DNA of 64,000 bases, taken from contig NZ_JAJUXG010000005.1 in the NCBI RefSeq assembly GCF_021390535.1, positions 124,001-188,000 on the forward strand, given 5' to 3'. Position numbers and translations under genes: made by a program. Below are positions 53,314 through 62,109 of this stretch, one piece after another. Source of the DNA: Dyadobacter sp. CY312 (lineage in GTDB: Bacteria > Bacteroidota > Bacteroidia > Cytophagales > Spirosomataceae). The notes below the pieces were generated by a model, which saw only the letters and a list, made by a program, of their open reading frames with translations, was not told where the DNA came from and ran no database searches. The first letter of the stretch is position 1. Each line of letters begins with the position of its first letter.

Positions 53314-54873
53314 ATGAATGATGTAATTAACCTTAAAAATTCGGTTGTTGGCCTGTTATTACTAGTCGGCGGCTGCTTTTCTCAGTCTTCAACGGCACAG
53401 ACTGTCGCAGTTTCCAAAAATCAAAATCCTGCCTATTCCATGTCCAAAGAAGTCCTGAAAGACAAAATAAAAGGTGGTTGGGCAGGGCAGACCATTGGTG
53501 TGACCTTTGGCTGGCCTACTGAATTTGTATATCTGGGAACATTCATGCAGGATTACCAGCAAATTAGATGGCATGATGATTACGTTAACGAGGCCATGCG
53601 CGTATTTCCGGGTTTATTCGATGATATCTACATGGATCTTACTTTTGTAAATACTTTCGAAAGGCTTGGACTTAATGCGCCTGCCGACTCATTCGCTCAT
53701 GATTATGCGCATCGTGGTTATGAGCTATGGCATGCCAATCAGGCAGGAAGGTATAACATTTTGCAAGGTAAAAAAGCGCCTGTGTCGGGTCACTGGCTCA
53801 ACAACCCCCATGCCGACGACATCGATTTTCAGATCGAAGCTGATTTTGCGGGTCTGATGAGTCCAGCCATGCCCAACACAGCGTCGGAAATTTCGGATCG
53901 AATCGGTCATATTATGAACTATGGCGATGGTTGGTATGGCGGTGTCTTTGTAGCGAACATGTATGCGCAGGCATTTAAAACCAATGATATCAAAGTTGTG
54001 GTCGGTCAGGCTTTGAAAGTTATTCCCCCCAGGAGTAAATTTTATCAATGCGTTTCGGATGTGGTCAGCTGGCACAAAAAGTATCCTGACGATTGGAAAC
54101 AAACCTGGTTTGAGTTGCAGAAAAAATGGGCTGAAGAAATAGGTTGTCCTGACGGGGTATTTCATCCTCTGGATATTGACGCGAAACTCAACGCAGCCTA
54201 CGTTGTGATGGGCTTGCTTTATGGCAATGGAGATTTCACCAAAACAATGGAGATCAGTACCCGGGCTGGTCAGGACTCAGACTGCAATCCGTCGACTGCG
54301 GCAGGGGTGCTCGGGACGATGATCGGATACAGCAACATCCCCGCTTACTGGCTCAATCCGGTTAAAAGGGCAGAGGATAAAAATTTTAGTTACACCGATC
54401 TTTCCTTAAATAAGACCTACGAATTGAGCTTCAGGCATGCTCTGCAAAACATAGAGGCGAATGGCGGCAGCATAAAAGGTGACCAGGTCTTGATTCCTGT
54501 GCAGATCCCAAAAACTGTTGCTTTTGAAGAAAGCTTTGCGGGGCACTATCCAAGGGAAAAAGTGACGCACAATAAGGTAAGTAGTGAAAGACTTGTGCTG
54601 AAAACCCAGGGGATTGGGTTCGTGCTACGCGGACATCTGCGAAAAAAAACTTATGGTGCTCCAAACAAAGTAATACGTGCCAAACTATTTGTTGATGGGG
54701 TTGAGCTGGAAGAATCTAGTTTTTCAACGGTTCCCACAGCGCGTAAAACTGAACTTTTCTGGCGATATAATCTCCCTGATGGAAGTCATCATGTAGAAGT
54801 AATGGTAACCGATCCGAGTCCTGATTATGAGTTGGTCTTGACGGAATCGCTGGAATACGATGCGAAAAAGTAG
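53314..54873 (+). CDS. Exported ADP-ribosylglycohydrolase family protein
   Basis: A 519-residue protein with a signal peptide (LLLLVGGCFSQSSTAQ). It carries the helical ADP-ribosylglycohydrolase fold: KIKGGWAGQTIGVTFGWPTE (first metal block), WHDDYVNEAMRVFPG, ADDIDFQIEADFAGLMSP and AGQDSDCNPSTAAGVLGTMI (Asp-Ser-Asp metal block). Residues about 400-519 form a beta-rich C-terminal module. Family enzymes cleave ADP-ribose or related N-glycosidic or O-linked groups; secreted Bacteroidota versions lie near nucleoside and glycan loci. The frame opens at 53230; ATG 53314 begins the signal peptide. Confidence 0.85.
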   Translation: MNDVINLKNSVVGLLLLVGGCFSQSSTAQTVAVSKNQNPAYSMSKEVLKDKIKGGWAGQTIGVTFGWPTEFVYLGTFMQDYQQIRWHDDYVNEAMRVFPGLFDDIYMDLTFVNTFERLGLNAPADSFAHDYAHRGYELWHANQAGRYNILQGKKAPVSGHWLNNPHADDIDFQIEADFAGLMSPAMPNTASEISDRIGHIMNYGDGWYGGVFVANMYAQAFKTNDIKVVVGQALKVIPPRSKFYQCVSDVVSWHKKYPDDWKQTWFELQKKWAEEIGCPDGVFHPLDIDAKLNAAYVVMGLLYGNGDFTKTMEISTRAGQDSDCNPSTAAGVLGTMIGYSNIPAYWLNPVKRAEDKNFSYTDLSLNKTYELSFRHALQNIEANGGSIKGDQVLIPVQIPKTVAFEESFAGHYPREKVTHNKVSSERLVLKTQGIGFVLRGHLRKKTYGAPNKVIRAKLFVDGVELEESSFSTVPTARKTELFWRYNLPDGSHHVEVMVTDPSPDYELVLTESLEYDAKK

Positions 54874-54926
54874 CGTGAAAAGAATGGTTTCAAGCATAAA
54901 AAAGGGAAACAAACTGAGTTGAAAGG

Positions 54927-55898
54927 ATGGAAAGAAGGACATTTATACAAAAAACTGTTGCACTGGCCGGAAGTATATTGGCAGCAAATAGCACCTTTGC
55001 GAGTGATGATTCCGCTATTTCAGGTGGACGAATTGGAATCATCGGGCTTGACACGAGTCATAGTGAAGTATTTACCAAAATTATCAATAGCGATTTGATT
55101 GATAGCCAGGGATTCAAGGTTGTCGCAGCATACGCTGATGGAAGTAAGGATATACCGTCTGCCATTAAAATGAAACCTGCCGTCACCAATGCTGTCAGGC
55201 AGATGGGAGTCGAAATTGTGGATTCAATTGATGATTTGCTTGGGAAAGTAGATGTGTTACTCCTTGAAAGTAACGATGGGCGCATGCATCTTAACCAGGC
55301 GATACCGATTTTTAAAGCGGGTAAGCCTGTTTTTATCGACAAACCGCTCGCTGCAAATCTGAAAGACGTAAATGAAATTTTCAAACTAGCTGCCAACTCC
55401 GAAACTCCAGTCTTTACATCTTCCGCATTGCGGTTTGAAAAAAATGTTCAAAGTGTAGTGTCTGGCGCCATAGGAGAGGTAACTGGTGCTGATGTATATG
55501 TTCCGGCTGATATGGATCCGGGGCACCTGGATCTTGCATGGTATGCAATACACGGCGTGGAGATGTTATTTACTGTGTTGGGGCCTGGCTGTAAGTCTGT
55601 TTCCAGGGTACACAACTCAGGCACCGACCTTGTGGTTGGGGTATGGGAGAATGGTGCTATCGGTACCTTGAGGGGTATCAGAAAGGGAGCATCGGGGATT
55701 GCCGGAACTGCCTTTGGGACCAGGGGAGTTGCAAAGCTCGGTCCATTCGAAACCTACCATCCACTTGTTGAGCAAATTATACGCTTTTTTCAAACAGGAA
55801 AGCCGCCGGTAACCGCGGCGGAAACCATCGCTATGTTCCGCTTTATGGAAGCCGCGGATTTAAGTAAGAAAAGGGGAGGGAAGTCTGTTAATATGTGA
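54927..55898 (+). CDS. Tat-exported Gfo/Idh/MocA family oxidoreductase
   Basis: A 323-residue NAD(P)-dependent oxidoreductase with a Tat-type signal (MERRTFIQKTVALAGSILAA). The cofactor fold begins RIGIIGLDTSHSEVF, lacking the usual GxGxxG, and the catalytic block is VFIDKPLAAN (DKP in place of EKP); the C-terminal domain shows GHLDLAWYAIHGVEMLFTVL. The substrate is probably a sugar or polyol. It is 53 bases behind the glycohydrolase gene, so both likely act in the same periplasmic pathway. Confidence 0.85.
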   Translation: MERRTFIQKTVALAGSILAANSTFASDDSAISGGRIGIIGLDTSHSEVFTKIINSDLIDSQGFKVVAAYADGSKDIPSAIKMKPAVTNAVRQMGVEIVDSIDDLLGKVDVLLLESNDGRMHLNQAIPIFKAGKPVFIDKPLAANLKDVNEIFKLAANSETPVFTSSALRFEKNVQSVVSGAIGEVTGADVYVPADMDPGHLDLAWYAIHGVEMLFTVLGPGCKSVSRVHNSGTDLVVGVWENGAIGTLRGIRKGASGIAGTAFGTRGVAKLGPFETYHPLVEQIIRFFQTGKPPVTAAETIAMFRFMEAADLSKKRGGKSVNM

Positions 55899-55978
55899 GA
55901 CTTACAGTCACCGTGCGGCAGATATTCATGCCAGCGTATGATGATCCATATCTTATTGATTGGTTACTTTGCGAATAT

Positions 55979-56024
55979 AACAACTCCTCCTCCGGGGCAG
56001 GTTAAGCCTGGAAGGGGAGTTGTT
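55979..56024. terminator. Bidirectional hairpin between convergent genes
   Basis: AACAACTCC (55979-55987) pairs with GGAGTTGTT (56016-56024), and an inner CAGG/CCTG pair flanks TTAAG. The T run is weak on both strands, so efficiency is uncertain. Confidence 0.5.
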
Positions 56025-56093
56025 GGTTGCTAGTATTGGAACATGGTCAGGTTTCAATACTCTTAGATCATTAATCAGCCGTTGGTGTAGGAA

Positions 56094-56822
56094 TTAAACA
56101 ACTGGATTCATTTGCCCAAAGAGTGTTTGGAATTCTGGTTGGCCAATCTTGCTAAACTTGTCGCTGAAACCGTAGGTAAGTTCTGTTTTTTCTTCTTTAA
56201 GTTGCTCAAAAACCGCGTCGATAAACAAGTCAATGGAAGGCATCGAATCGTGTATTCCTTTTCCACCCAAATCTGTGTTGAGTACAGGAGGAATAATTTC
56301 TATCAATTCGATATCAGTATTTCTTAACATATGCCGAAAAGACAAGGTTAAGGAATGGAAAAACGCCTTGGTGGCAGAATAGACCGGCACCTTTGTCAAT
56401 GGTGAAAAAGCTAATGCGGACGTAACATTCATAATCGTGTGAAGGGATCCGAGTTCTTTAAAAAGCAGCATCATATGAAGCGGCGATTCGATGTTGATCG
56501 AAATTTCGTTTTTTGCCTTTTTGTAAAACTCAGGATCTTTCAGCGACATCCAGTTTTGTACGCCTGCATTATTGATCAGTACGTTCAGATCCGGATGTTC
56601 AGCAGCGATCCATTCGTATAGAGCAATCCGTTCATCTTCGTTTTCCAGATCACATTGTTTTGTAATGAGGGATGGGAGCTTGTCAGCAGCTTCCTGCAAT
56701 GCCGAATCCCGTCTGCCACAAATGATCACCGTGTTTCCTTCTTCTATAAAGCGCTCAGATAGGCCAAAACCTATACCTGTTGCTCCGCCTGTGATTAAAA
56801 TTTTATTACCCGTAAGTTGCAT
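56094..56822 (-). CDS. SDR family oxidoreductase (DltE-like)
   Basis: A 242-residue classical SDR with cofactor loop ITGGATGIGFGLSERF (residues 9-24), NNAGVQNWMS, NVTSALAFSPLTKVPVYSAT (active site YSATK, so Ser and Tyr-Lys are present) and IELIEIIPPVL. It resembles DltE/YciK-type reductases. AraC gene 56915 lies upstream on the same strand, 92 bases away, and probably controls it. Confidence 0.88.
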   Translation of the reverse strand: MQLTGNKILITGGATGIGFGLSERFIEEGNTVIICGRRDSALQEAADKLPSLITKQCDLENEDERIALYEWIAAEHPDLNVLINNAGVQNWMSLKDPEFYKKAKNEISINIESPLHMMLLFKELGSLHTIMNVTSALAFSPLTKVPVYSATKAFFHSLTLSFRHMLRNTDIELIEIIPPVLNTDLGGKGIHDSMPSIDLFIDAVFEQLKEEKTELTYGFSDKFSKIGQPEFQTLFGQMNPVV

Positions 56823-56914
56823 TGTTGAAAGTTTTAATTTTTGTCAAATTTCCGGGTTTTAAGGAAGGGCAAGGTGTATGGTTCAATCCGGTTCATGTAC
56901 AAATCAATCAGAAA

Positions 56915-57823
56915 TTATGTTCGGAACGGGCTTGGCGCAATCCCTGTTTGTTTCTTGAAAAATTTAGAAAAATGTGAAGACTCGTCAAATCCTAATGAGA
57001 ACGCGATCTGTGAAATACTCCAGTCTGTGTGTTTTAAAAGTATTTTGGCTTCTCTTAAAATACGTTCATTAATGAGCTCAGTGGTCGTTTTCGCAGTGAT
57101 CAGTTTCAGGGTTTTATTAAGATGATTGATGTGGACAGAGAGCTTATCCGCATAGGCATTGGGTGCTCGCAGGCCTACCTGTTGCTGTAATAATTCGATC
57201 GGGAATTGCCGCTCCAACAGATCGAAGAACATTTCGGAAAGGCGATATGCTGCATTTTGTGTTGGAGTTTGAATATGCCTGGGTTGCAGTTTCTGACCGT
57301 AATGGATAAGTTCCAGTAAATAGGTTCTTAGCAGGTCATATTTAGCGATGTAATCCGAAGGGATTTCAGAATACATTTTCTCGAAAATGAACTTTGCCTG
57401 GCGAAACTGACCAGCATTAAGATTTACAACCGGAAAATGATCTGCCCTTAAAATTGGAAACTCATCGGGCGTGGATCCGCCTTTGTATTTTAAAAGAAAC
57501 TCCGGGTTGAAAATACAAAAGTACCCGCTGTCATCAGAGCATCTGTGCAAATATTGAAACGGAACTTTCGGCGTCGTAAAAAGCAGCGCTTTCTTGCCGG
57601 TGTTGACGATACTCTCACCATACTTGATTTCAGTATTGCCATTAATCAAAGTGATCTTGTAAAAGATTTTACGGTTATATGGCATGGACAGTGTGTCCGG
57701 GCTCCCGCCGTTTAAATCCTTAACTCTGAAAACGTCAAAATGCCCTTGGTCAGCAGTCCCGTCCTTGCGCTCAGCGGAAGTGGCACGGTAGAACTCATCC
57801 AGGCTTGCCGGTTTATTGATCAT
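56915..57823 (-). CDS. AraC family transcriptional regulator
   Basis: A 302-residue regulator. Residues 1-190 form a cupin-type sensory domain (INGNTEIKYGESIVNTGKKA, LLFTTPKVPFQYLHRC). The C-terminal double helix-turn-helix is clear: ADKLSVHINHLNKTLKLITA, ILLKHTDWSISQIAFSLGFD, then ESSHFSKFFKKQTG. It is upstream of and co-directional with the SDR gene at 56094, its likely target. Confidence 0.9.
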   Translation of the reverse strand: MINKPASLDEFYRATSAERKDGTADQGHFDVFRVKDLNGGSPDTLSMPYNRKIFYKITLINGNTEIKYGESIVNTGKKALLFTTPKVPFQYLHRCSDDSGYFCIFNPEFLLKYKGGSTPDEFPILRADHFPVVNLNAGQFRQAKFIFEKMYSEIPSDYIAKYDLLRTYLLELIHYGQKLQPRHIQTPTQNAAYRLSEMFFDLLERQFPIELLQQQVGLRAPNAYADKLSVHINHLNKTLKLITAKTTTELINERILREAKILLKHTDWSISQIAFSLGFDESSHFSKFFKKQTGIAPSPFRT

Positions 57824-57901
57824 CAGAATGTCTCATAAATAAATGCCTTCATCACGGGCAGCTCGGTTCGAATTTAATTTCTTGACCAACAGGCTGATAA
57901 A

Positions 57902-58383
57902 CTAGTTTTTTAAGTTGTCATATTCCGAATCGGTAACAGGCAAAAGCCATGTTATCACACCGTTTTCAGTATTTGGGTTGACGGCAACGTGTGTCATCGG
58001 GCTCCGCTTTGAGGCACCATGCCAGTGCTCAACACCAGGAAGACACTTGATCACATCGCCTTTTTTTATCACTTCAATTGGCTTACCTCTCTGCTGATGA
58101 TAACCTGTGCCATTGGTAACCAGCAAGATTTGTCCGGCCGGGTGGGAGTGCCAGTTGCTTCGGGCACCTTTTTCGAAAGTAACGCTCCCCATTACCAGAT
58201 TAAACGTTTTGTCATCGGCGGCCAAAGGATAGAGCCATACTTTTCCGGTGAAATTTTGGCAGGTGCGGCTTCTCCTTTGGGAAAAACTTCACTTGCATTT
58301 TTGGATTGTGCGCTAGCTTCGAGGCTAAAAAAAGTGAAGAGGCGAAATGAAATGGCAAAGATAAATGCTGTTCTGTTTTTCAT
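57902..58383 (-). pseudogene. Cupin protein split by a one-base frameshift
   Basis: Read from 58383 on the minus strand, the frame gives a signal peptide (MKNRTAFIFAISFRLFTFFS) and FPKGEAAPAK. The cupin core (FTGKVWLYPLAADDKTFNLV, WHSHPAGQILLVTNGTGYHQ, IEVIKKGDVIKCLPGVEHWH) is in the other frame. Adding one A to the AAAA run at 58254-58257 joins both parts into a normal 160-residue exported cupin (reads APAKNFTGK). Metal-ligand His residues are intact, so the lesion is recent or a sequencing/phase-variation slip. This cupin type usually sits next to carboxymuconolactone decarboxylase genes, as here. Confidence 0.75.
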
Positions 58384-58428
58384 TGTATCTAAATTTATTA
58401 CGAGAATCTTAGACTGCTGTGACCTGTA

Positions 58429-59337
58429 CTATTTTTTTAAACGTGTCAGCGTGAACGGCTGACCTGGTGCCAATACCTGAATGCGCTGCGGATTAACCAC
58501 TCGTTTTTCAAGTTGTTTGGGGTCACCGTTGAAAGGAGCGAAGTCTGGTGCATCCACAGATCCCCAATGACACAACAGCAGAGGCGTATTAGGGTAAGCA
58601 TTGGCGAGCTTAATAGCGCCCTCCAACCCGAAATGCCATTCGCTGTCTGAAAAATCAAAGAAAATGGCATCAGGCGTAGGCATGGTCAATTGTTCAGGAA
58701 TCAGTCGGCTATCGCCCGTAGCCCAAATGTTCCCGTCGGGTGTTTCGATCCAAAAACCTGTACAGTCCTCATTCTTAAAAAATCTTGTACTTGTTCCTTT
58801 GTAAGCATTTTGCCAGGCGTGGTCAACAGGTAGCATCTTTACGCGGACCTGGTCCACATTGAAAACCTCGCCAATGTTGTGACCAAATGATGGAAATCCT
58901 TCATTTTTCATCAATGAATCGACGTAGATTGTTGAATGAAACGCTTTGGTGACAGCAGCCAACTTTTTGTTGGTTGGAATACTAAAATGGTCGTTATCGC
59001 TATGGGTGATCAGCACGGCATCCAAACGGGGAACATCTGTGGTTTTAATAGGGAAATCGATCAGAATAGGCATATCAAATCCTTCCAGCAAAGGATCCAC
59101 CATCAGGGTTGTTCCCCTGCTATTGATCAAAAATCCTCCCAGCCCCAGCCAGCGGATCTCTGTTTTTTTTGAAGATTGAAACGCTTCTTTTCCAAACGGC
59201 TGCGTTTTTGGCGGTCTGGCCTGGTACTTTTTTTGTGCAGTGGTGCTGTCGGTAGATTTCTGTGCTTTCAGTTCAGCAGAAATAAAAAGCAAAACCACTA
59301 ATAAATGGACGGATAATAATATTGAAGGTAACTTCAT
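58429..59337 (-). CDS. Exported MBL-fold metallo-hydrolase (NAPE-PLD/UlaG-like)
   Basis: A 302-residue secreted hydrolase with a signal peptide (to residue 25, ELKAQ). The metallo-beta-lactamase fold is seen in RWLGLGGFLINSRGTTLMVD, PLL, ITHSDNDHFSIP, VDHAWQN, WATGDSRLIPE and LLLCHWGSVDAPDF. The canonical HxHxDH motif reads HSDNDH, i.e. the second His is Asp, which is tolerated in some members. Relatives cleave phosphodiesters or lactones. It is divergent from the AraC gene at 59519. Confidence 0.85.
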   Translation of the reverse strand: MKLPSILLSVHLLVVLLFISAELKAQKSTDSTTAQKKYQARPPKTQPFGKEAFQSSKKTEIRWLGLGGFLINSRGTTLMVDPLLEGFDMPILIDFPIKTTDVPRLDAVLITHSDNDHFSIPTNKKLAAVTKAFHSTIYVDSLMKNEGFPSFGHNIGEVFNVDQVRVKMLPVDHAWQNAYKGTSTRFFKNEDCTGFWIETPDGNIWATGDSRLIPEQLTMPTPDAIFFDFSDSEWHFGLEGAIKLANAYPNTPLLLCHWGSVDAPDFAPFNGDPKQLEKRVVNPQRIQVLAPGQPFTLTRLKK

Positions 59338-59392
59338 AGCATGTTGCTTTTGTTGATCTTATGACAAATGTCCCTGAATTTTTTCGCAGCAC

Positions 59393-59422
59393 GCTTACCC
59401 GAATTACGGTTTTGCTTACCCG
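59393..59422. promoter_or_regulatory. Tandem GCTTACCCG sites, candidate AraC operator
   Basis: GCTTACCCG occurs at 59393-59401 and again at 59414-59422, exactly 21 bases apart and in the same orientation, in the divergent region between the MBL-fold gene and an AraC gene. Direct repeats two helical turns apart are the usual binding pattern of AraC-family dimers. Confidence 0.6.
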
Positions 59423-59470
59423 TTTTACTGGACTTCGCAGCTGAGTCTCAAATGTTTGGAAACGATATCT

Positions 59471-59478
59471 TAGCTTTG
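59471..59478 (+). promoter_or_regulatory. -7 element of the AraC gene
   Basis: TAGCTTTG matches TAnnTTTG exactly, 40 bases before the ATG at 59519; no TTG is found at the normal -33 distance (a TTTG at 59455 is too close), consistent with a promoter that needs an activator. Confidence 0.45.
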
Positions 59479-59518
59479 GGAAAACATCAGGATCAAGGCG
59501 ATGGAAAAGATCAGAACA

Positions 59519-60397
59519 ATGCAGAGTGTAGCACAGTTTAACAGTGAAAGGGGACAAAAAACCTTGCACCCATTGGTAAGTATACTGGATCAGTCACTTT
59601 CGACGCCCATTCAGGCGAACCAATACCTTTCTGAGCTTTACATTGTCTTTTTAAAAGAATTTAAGTGTGGTGAGCTGCGGTACGGACGCAAGCATTACGA
59701 CTACCAGGATGGCACCCTGCTCTTCATTTCTCCCGGGCAGGTATTTGGCATGGAGGACCAGGGGCAACTGTTACAGCCAACGGGCTGGGCGCTGGTTTTT
59801 CACCCTGATCTGGTTCGTGGCACAGCGCTCGGCAGGCACATCAGGGACTATAATTTCTTTTCGTATGAAGTTGATGAAGCGCTTCATTTGTCAGACGGTG
59901 AGCGGGAAACGGTGCTTGAAAGTTTCAGAAAGATCAGCTACGAATTACAACATGCTATTGACAAACATAGCCGAACGCTGATCGTCAGCAATATCGAATT
60001 GTTTCTAAATTACTGCGTGAGGTTTTATGATCGCCAGTTTATTACCCGTGATCATGTGCATAAGGATATTCTGACGCGTTTTGAAGAACTCCTGGATCAG
60101 TACTTTCAATCTGGTCAACCGCAGCTTACAGGTCTTCCGACAGTAAAATACTGTGCTGACGAGCTAAACTTATCACCCAATTATTTCGGTGATCTGGTCA
60201 AAAAGGAGACAGGGAAATCGGCCCAGGAGTACATCCATTTCAAACTGATTGATCTTGCCAAAGTCATGGTACTGGACAACAACAAGTCTATCAGCGAAAT
60301 TGCTTATGAGGTAGGCTTTAAGTATCCGCAGCATTTTACCCGTCTGTTCAAACAGCTTGTGGGGCAATCGCCGCTGGAATACCGTTCGCTGAATTAA
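59519..60397 (+). CDS. AraC family transcriptional regulator
   Basis: A 292-residue regulator with an N-terminal cupin-like sensory domain (SPGQVFGMEDQGQLLQPTGW) and a C-terminal AraC DNA-binding domain (CADELNLSPNYFGDLVKKET, GKSAQEYIHFKLIDLAKVMV, then IAYEVGFKYPQHFTRLFKQL). The frame opens at 59501, but ATG 59519 is preferred. It is 68 bases upstream of the CMD gene on the same strand and next to a tandem operator-like repeat, so it likely controls the 60.4-64 kb genes and/or the divergent MBL gene. Confidence 0.9.
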   Translation: MQSVAQFNSERGQKTLHPLVSILDQSLSTPIQANQYLSELYIVFLKEFKCGELRYGRKHYDYQDGTLLFISPGQVFGMEDQGQLLQPTGWALVFHPDLVRGTALGRHIRDYNFFSYEVDEALHLSDGERETVLESFRKISYELQHAIDKHSRTLIVSNIELFLNYCVRFYDRQFITRDHVHKDILTRFEELLDQYFQSGQPQLTGLPTVKYCADELNLSPNYFGDLVKKETGKSAQEYIHFKLIDLAKVMVLDNNKSISEIAYEVGFKYPQHFTRLFKQLVGQSPLEYRSLN

Positions 60398-60465
60398 GCT
60401 GAGAAAGTAGCTGGTAGGAATTAGTAAGGGGCTTTTTTGTAGTACACTTTCACCTTGATTTCATC

Positions 60466-61302
60466 ATGAAAAGGATTTTTTTAATACCCATCTTATTTAC
60501 ACTTACGATCGCAACGGTTATGGCGCAAACTCAAAATACAGCATCTGATACCAGCCGTATCACCAGGGCTCAAAAGAAATACAAGGAGCTATTTATGCAA
60601 GAAATCACCGCAAGCAAAACGGATCCCGAATTGATGGATATCCTGCAAAGGTTCATTTTTGGAGAGGTATTTTACATCGGAAACCTGGACGACAAGACGC
60701 GCGAGCTGGTTACGATCACTGCTCTTGCTGTCAATCAAACCTATCCGCAGCTGAAAGCACATACCAATGCCGCCCTGAACGTTGGCGTTACGCCGGTTGA
60801 AATCAGGGAGGTAATCTATCAATTTTCACCTTTCATCGGTTTTCCCAAAGTGCTCAATGCCGTTGAGACAATTAACGAGGTATTTACAAGCCGGGGAATC
60901 AAGCTGCCTTTGGAAACCCAGGGGACGGTAACCGAGCAAAACAGGTTAGAAAAGGGTACAGAGATGCAGGTACCTCTATATGGTGATGGTATGAAAAAGA
61001 ACATGGGTACACTACCGGCAGAATTTGCAGACGCGGTTCCGCGCGTATTGACCGAGCTGTGTTTTGGTGATTTTTATACACGTAAGGGGCTTGATCTGAA
61101 AACGAGGGAGCTGATGGTTTTTTGCGCACTGGCAACCATGGGTGGGACCGAAAGGCAAATGGCTTCTCATGTGGTAGGAAATCTGAAAGTTGGAAATGAC
61201 AAGGAGACACTGCTTTCAGCAATGATCCAGCTATATCCCTACGTTGGATTTCCAAGAGTATCCAACGCTATCAATATTATCAAGGAAGCAAAAGTGGAGT
61301 AG
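60466..61302 (+). CDS. Exported double carboxymuconolactone-decarboxylase (CMD) family protein
   Basis: A 278-residue protein with a signal peptide (TIATVMAQ, residue 21) and two CMD domains. The first spans about residues 45-135 (DDKTRELVTITALAVNQTYP, LNVGVTPVEIREVIYQFSPF) and the second about 165-275 (LDLKTRELMVFCALATMGGT, AMIQLYPYVGFPRVSNAINI). Neither has the CxxC redox pair of AhpD, so it is not an AhpD-like peroxidase partner. Export is unusual for the family. Likely part of the same operon region as the aldehyde oxidoreductase genes behind it. Confidence 0.88.
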   Translation: MKRIFLIPILFTLTIATVMAQTQNTASDTSRITRAQKKYKELFMQEITASKTDPELMDILQRFIFGEVFYIGNLDDKTRELVTITALAVNQTYPQLKAHTNAALNVGVTPVEIREVIYQFSPFIGFPKVLNAVETINEVFTSRGIKLPLETQGTVTEQNRLEKGTEMQVPLYGDGMKKNMGTLPAEFADAVPRVLTELCFGDFYTRKGLDLKTRELMVFCALATMGGTERQMASHVVGNLKVGNDKETLLSAMIQLYPYVGFPRVSNAINIIKEAKVE

Positions 61303-61392
61303 TAAAGGTTGACTATTGTCCGACTGAATCAGACGTCCGGCTTGCGGGCTTTTACCTGTCTGTTGAGATAGAACGGATTATCACTTTTTAAC

Positions 61393-62064
61393 ATGGAAGT
61401 AAAAAGGGAGGATATGGAAAATGAAAATGAGTTTGGGAGTATCACCCGCCGCGAAATGCTTGCTGGAAGTGCAATAGCCGTTGCTGCCCTAGCTATTACG
61501 AAAGTGACAGGTTCGGAGGCGGCACCGGTTGCCCCGACTGTAACTCCGGTGGAGTCGGCAGGGTTAACTTTCAATGTCAATGGTAAAGCGGTTAACCTGG
61601 AAATGGATACGCGCACAACCTTACTGGATGCCCTCAGGGAACACCTGCATTTAACCGGTACAAAAAAAGGCTGCGACCATGGGCAATGCGGTGCATGCAC
61701 AGTGCTTGTAAACGGAAGGCGTATTAATTCATGTTTGTCGCTTGCATTACAACATCAGGACGATTCGATCACGACAATTGAAGGTATAGGAACACCTGAA
61801 AGTCTTCATCCGATGCAGTCGGCATTCATCAAACATGATGGATACCAATGCGGTTACTGTACGCCCGGTCAGATCTGCTCCGCGGTGGCTGTTCTGGAAG
61901 AAATAAAAGCGGGAGTGCCAAGCCATGTGAGTGCTGATTTGAAAGCTCCTATGGTATTTAGTAATGCTGAATTCCGCGAACGAATGAGCGGAAATATCTG
62001 CCGGTGCGGCGCATACTCCAACATTGCGGAAGCTGCCGCGGAAGTTGCCGGGGTAAAAGGCTGA
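61393..62064 (+). CDS. paoA: Aldehyde oxidoreductase iron-sulfur subunit, Tat-exported (PaoA/YagT-like)
   Basis: A 223-residue 2Fe-2S subunit of a molybdenum hydroxylase. The N-terminal Tat signal (ITRREMLAGSAIAVAALA, twin Arg at 19-20) indicates periplasmic export. The plant-type ferredoxin cluster uses Cys94, Cys99, Cys102 and Cys114 (KKGCDHGQCGACTV...NSC), and the second cluster uses Cys153, Cys156, Cys203 and Cys205 (YQCGYC...ICRC). E. coli PaoA has the same build. It is first of the three-subunit operon; an alternative start is the ATG at 61414. Confidence 0.92.
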   Translation: MEVKREDMENENEFGSITRREMLAGSAIAVAALAITKVTGSEAAPVAPTVTPVESAGLTFNVNGKAVNLEMDTRTTLLDALREHLHLTGTKKGCDHGQCGACTVLVNGRRINSCLSLALQHQDDSITTIEGIGTPESLHPMQSAFIKHDGYQCGYCTPGQICSAVAVLEEIKAGVPSHVSADLKAPMVFSNAEFRERMSGNICRCGAYSNIAEAAAEVAGVKG

Positions 62065-62109
62065 CATCAACTTTCCAGCCGATTCTTTTCACATCTGAAC
62101 TGTATCTAC

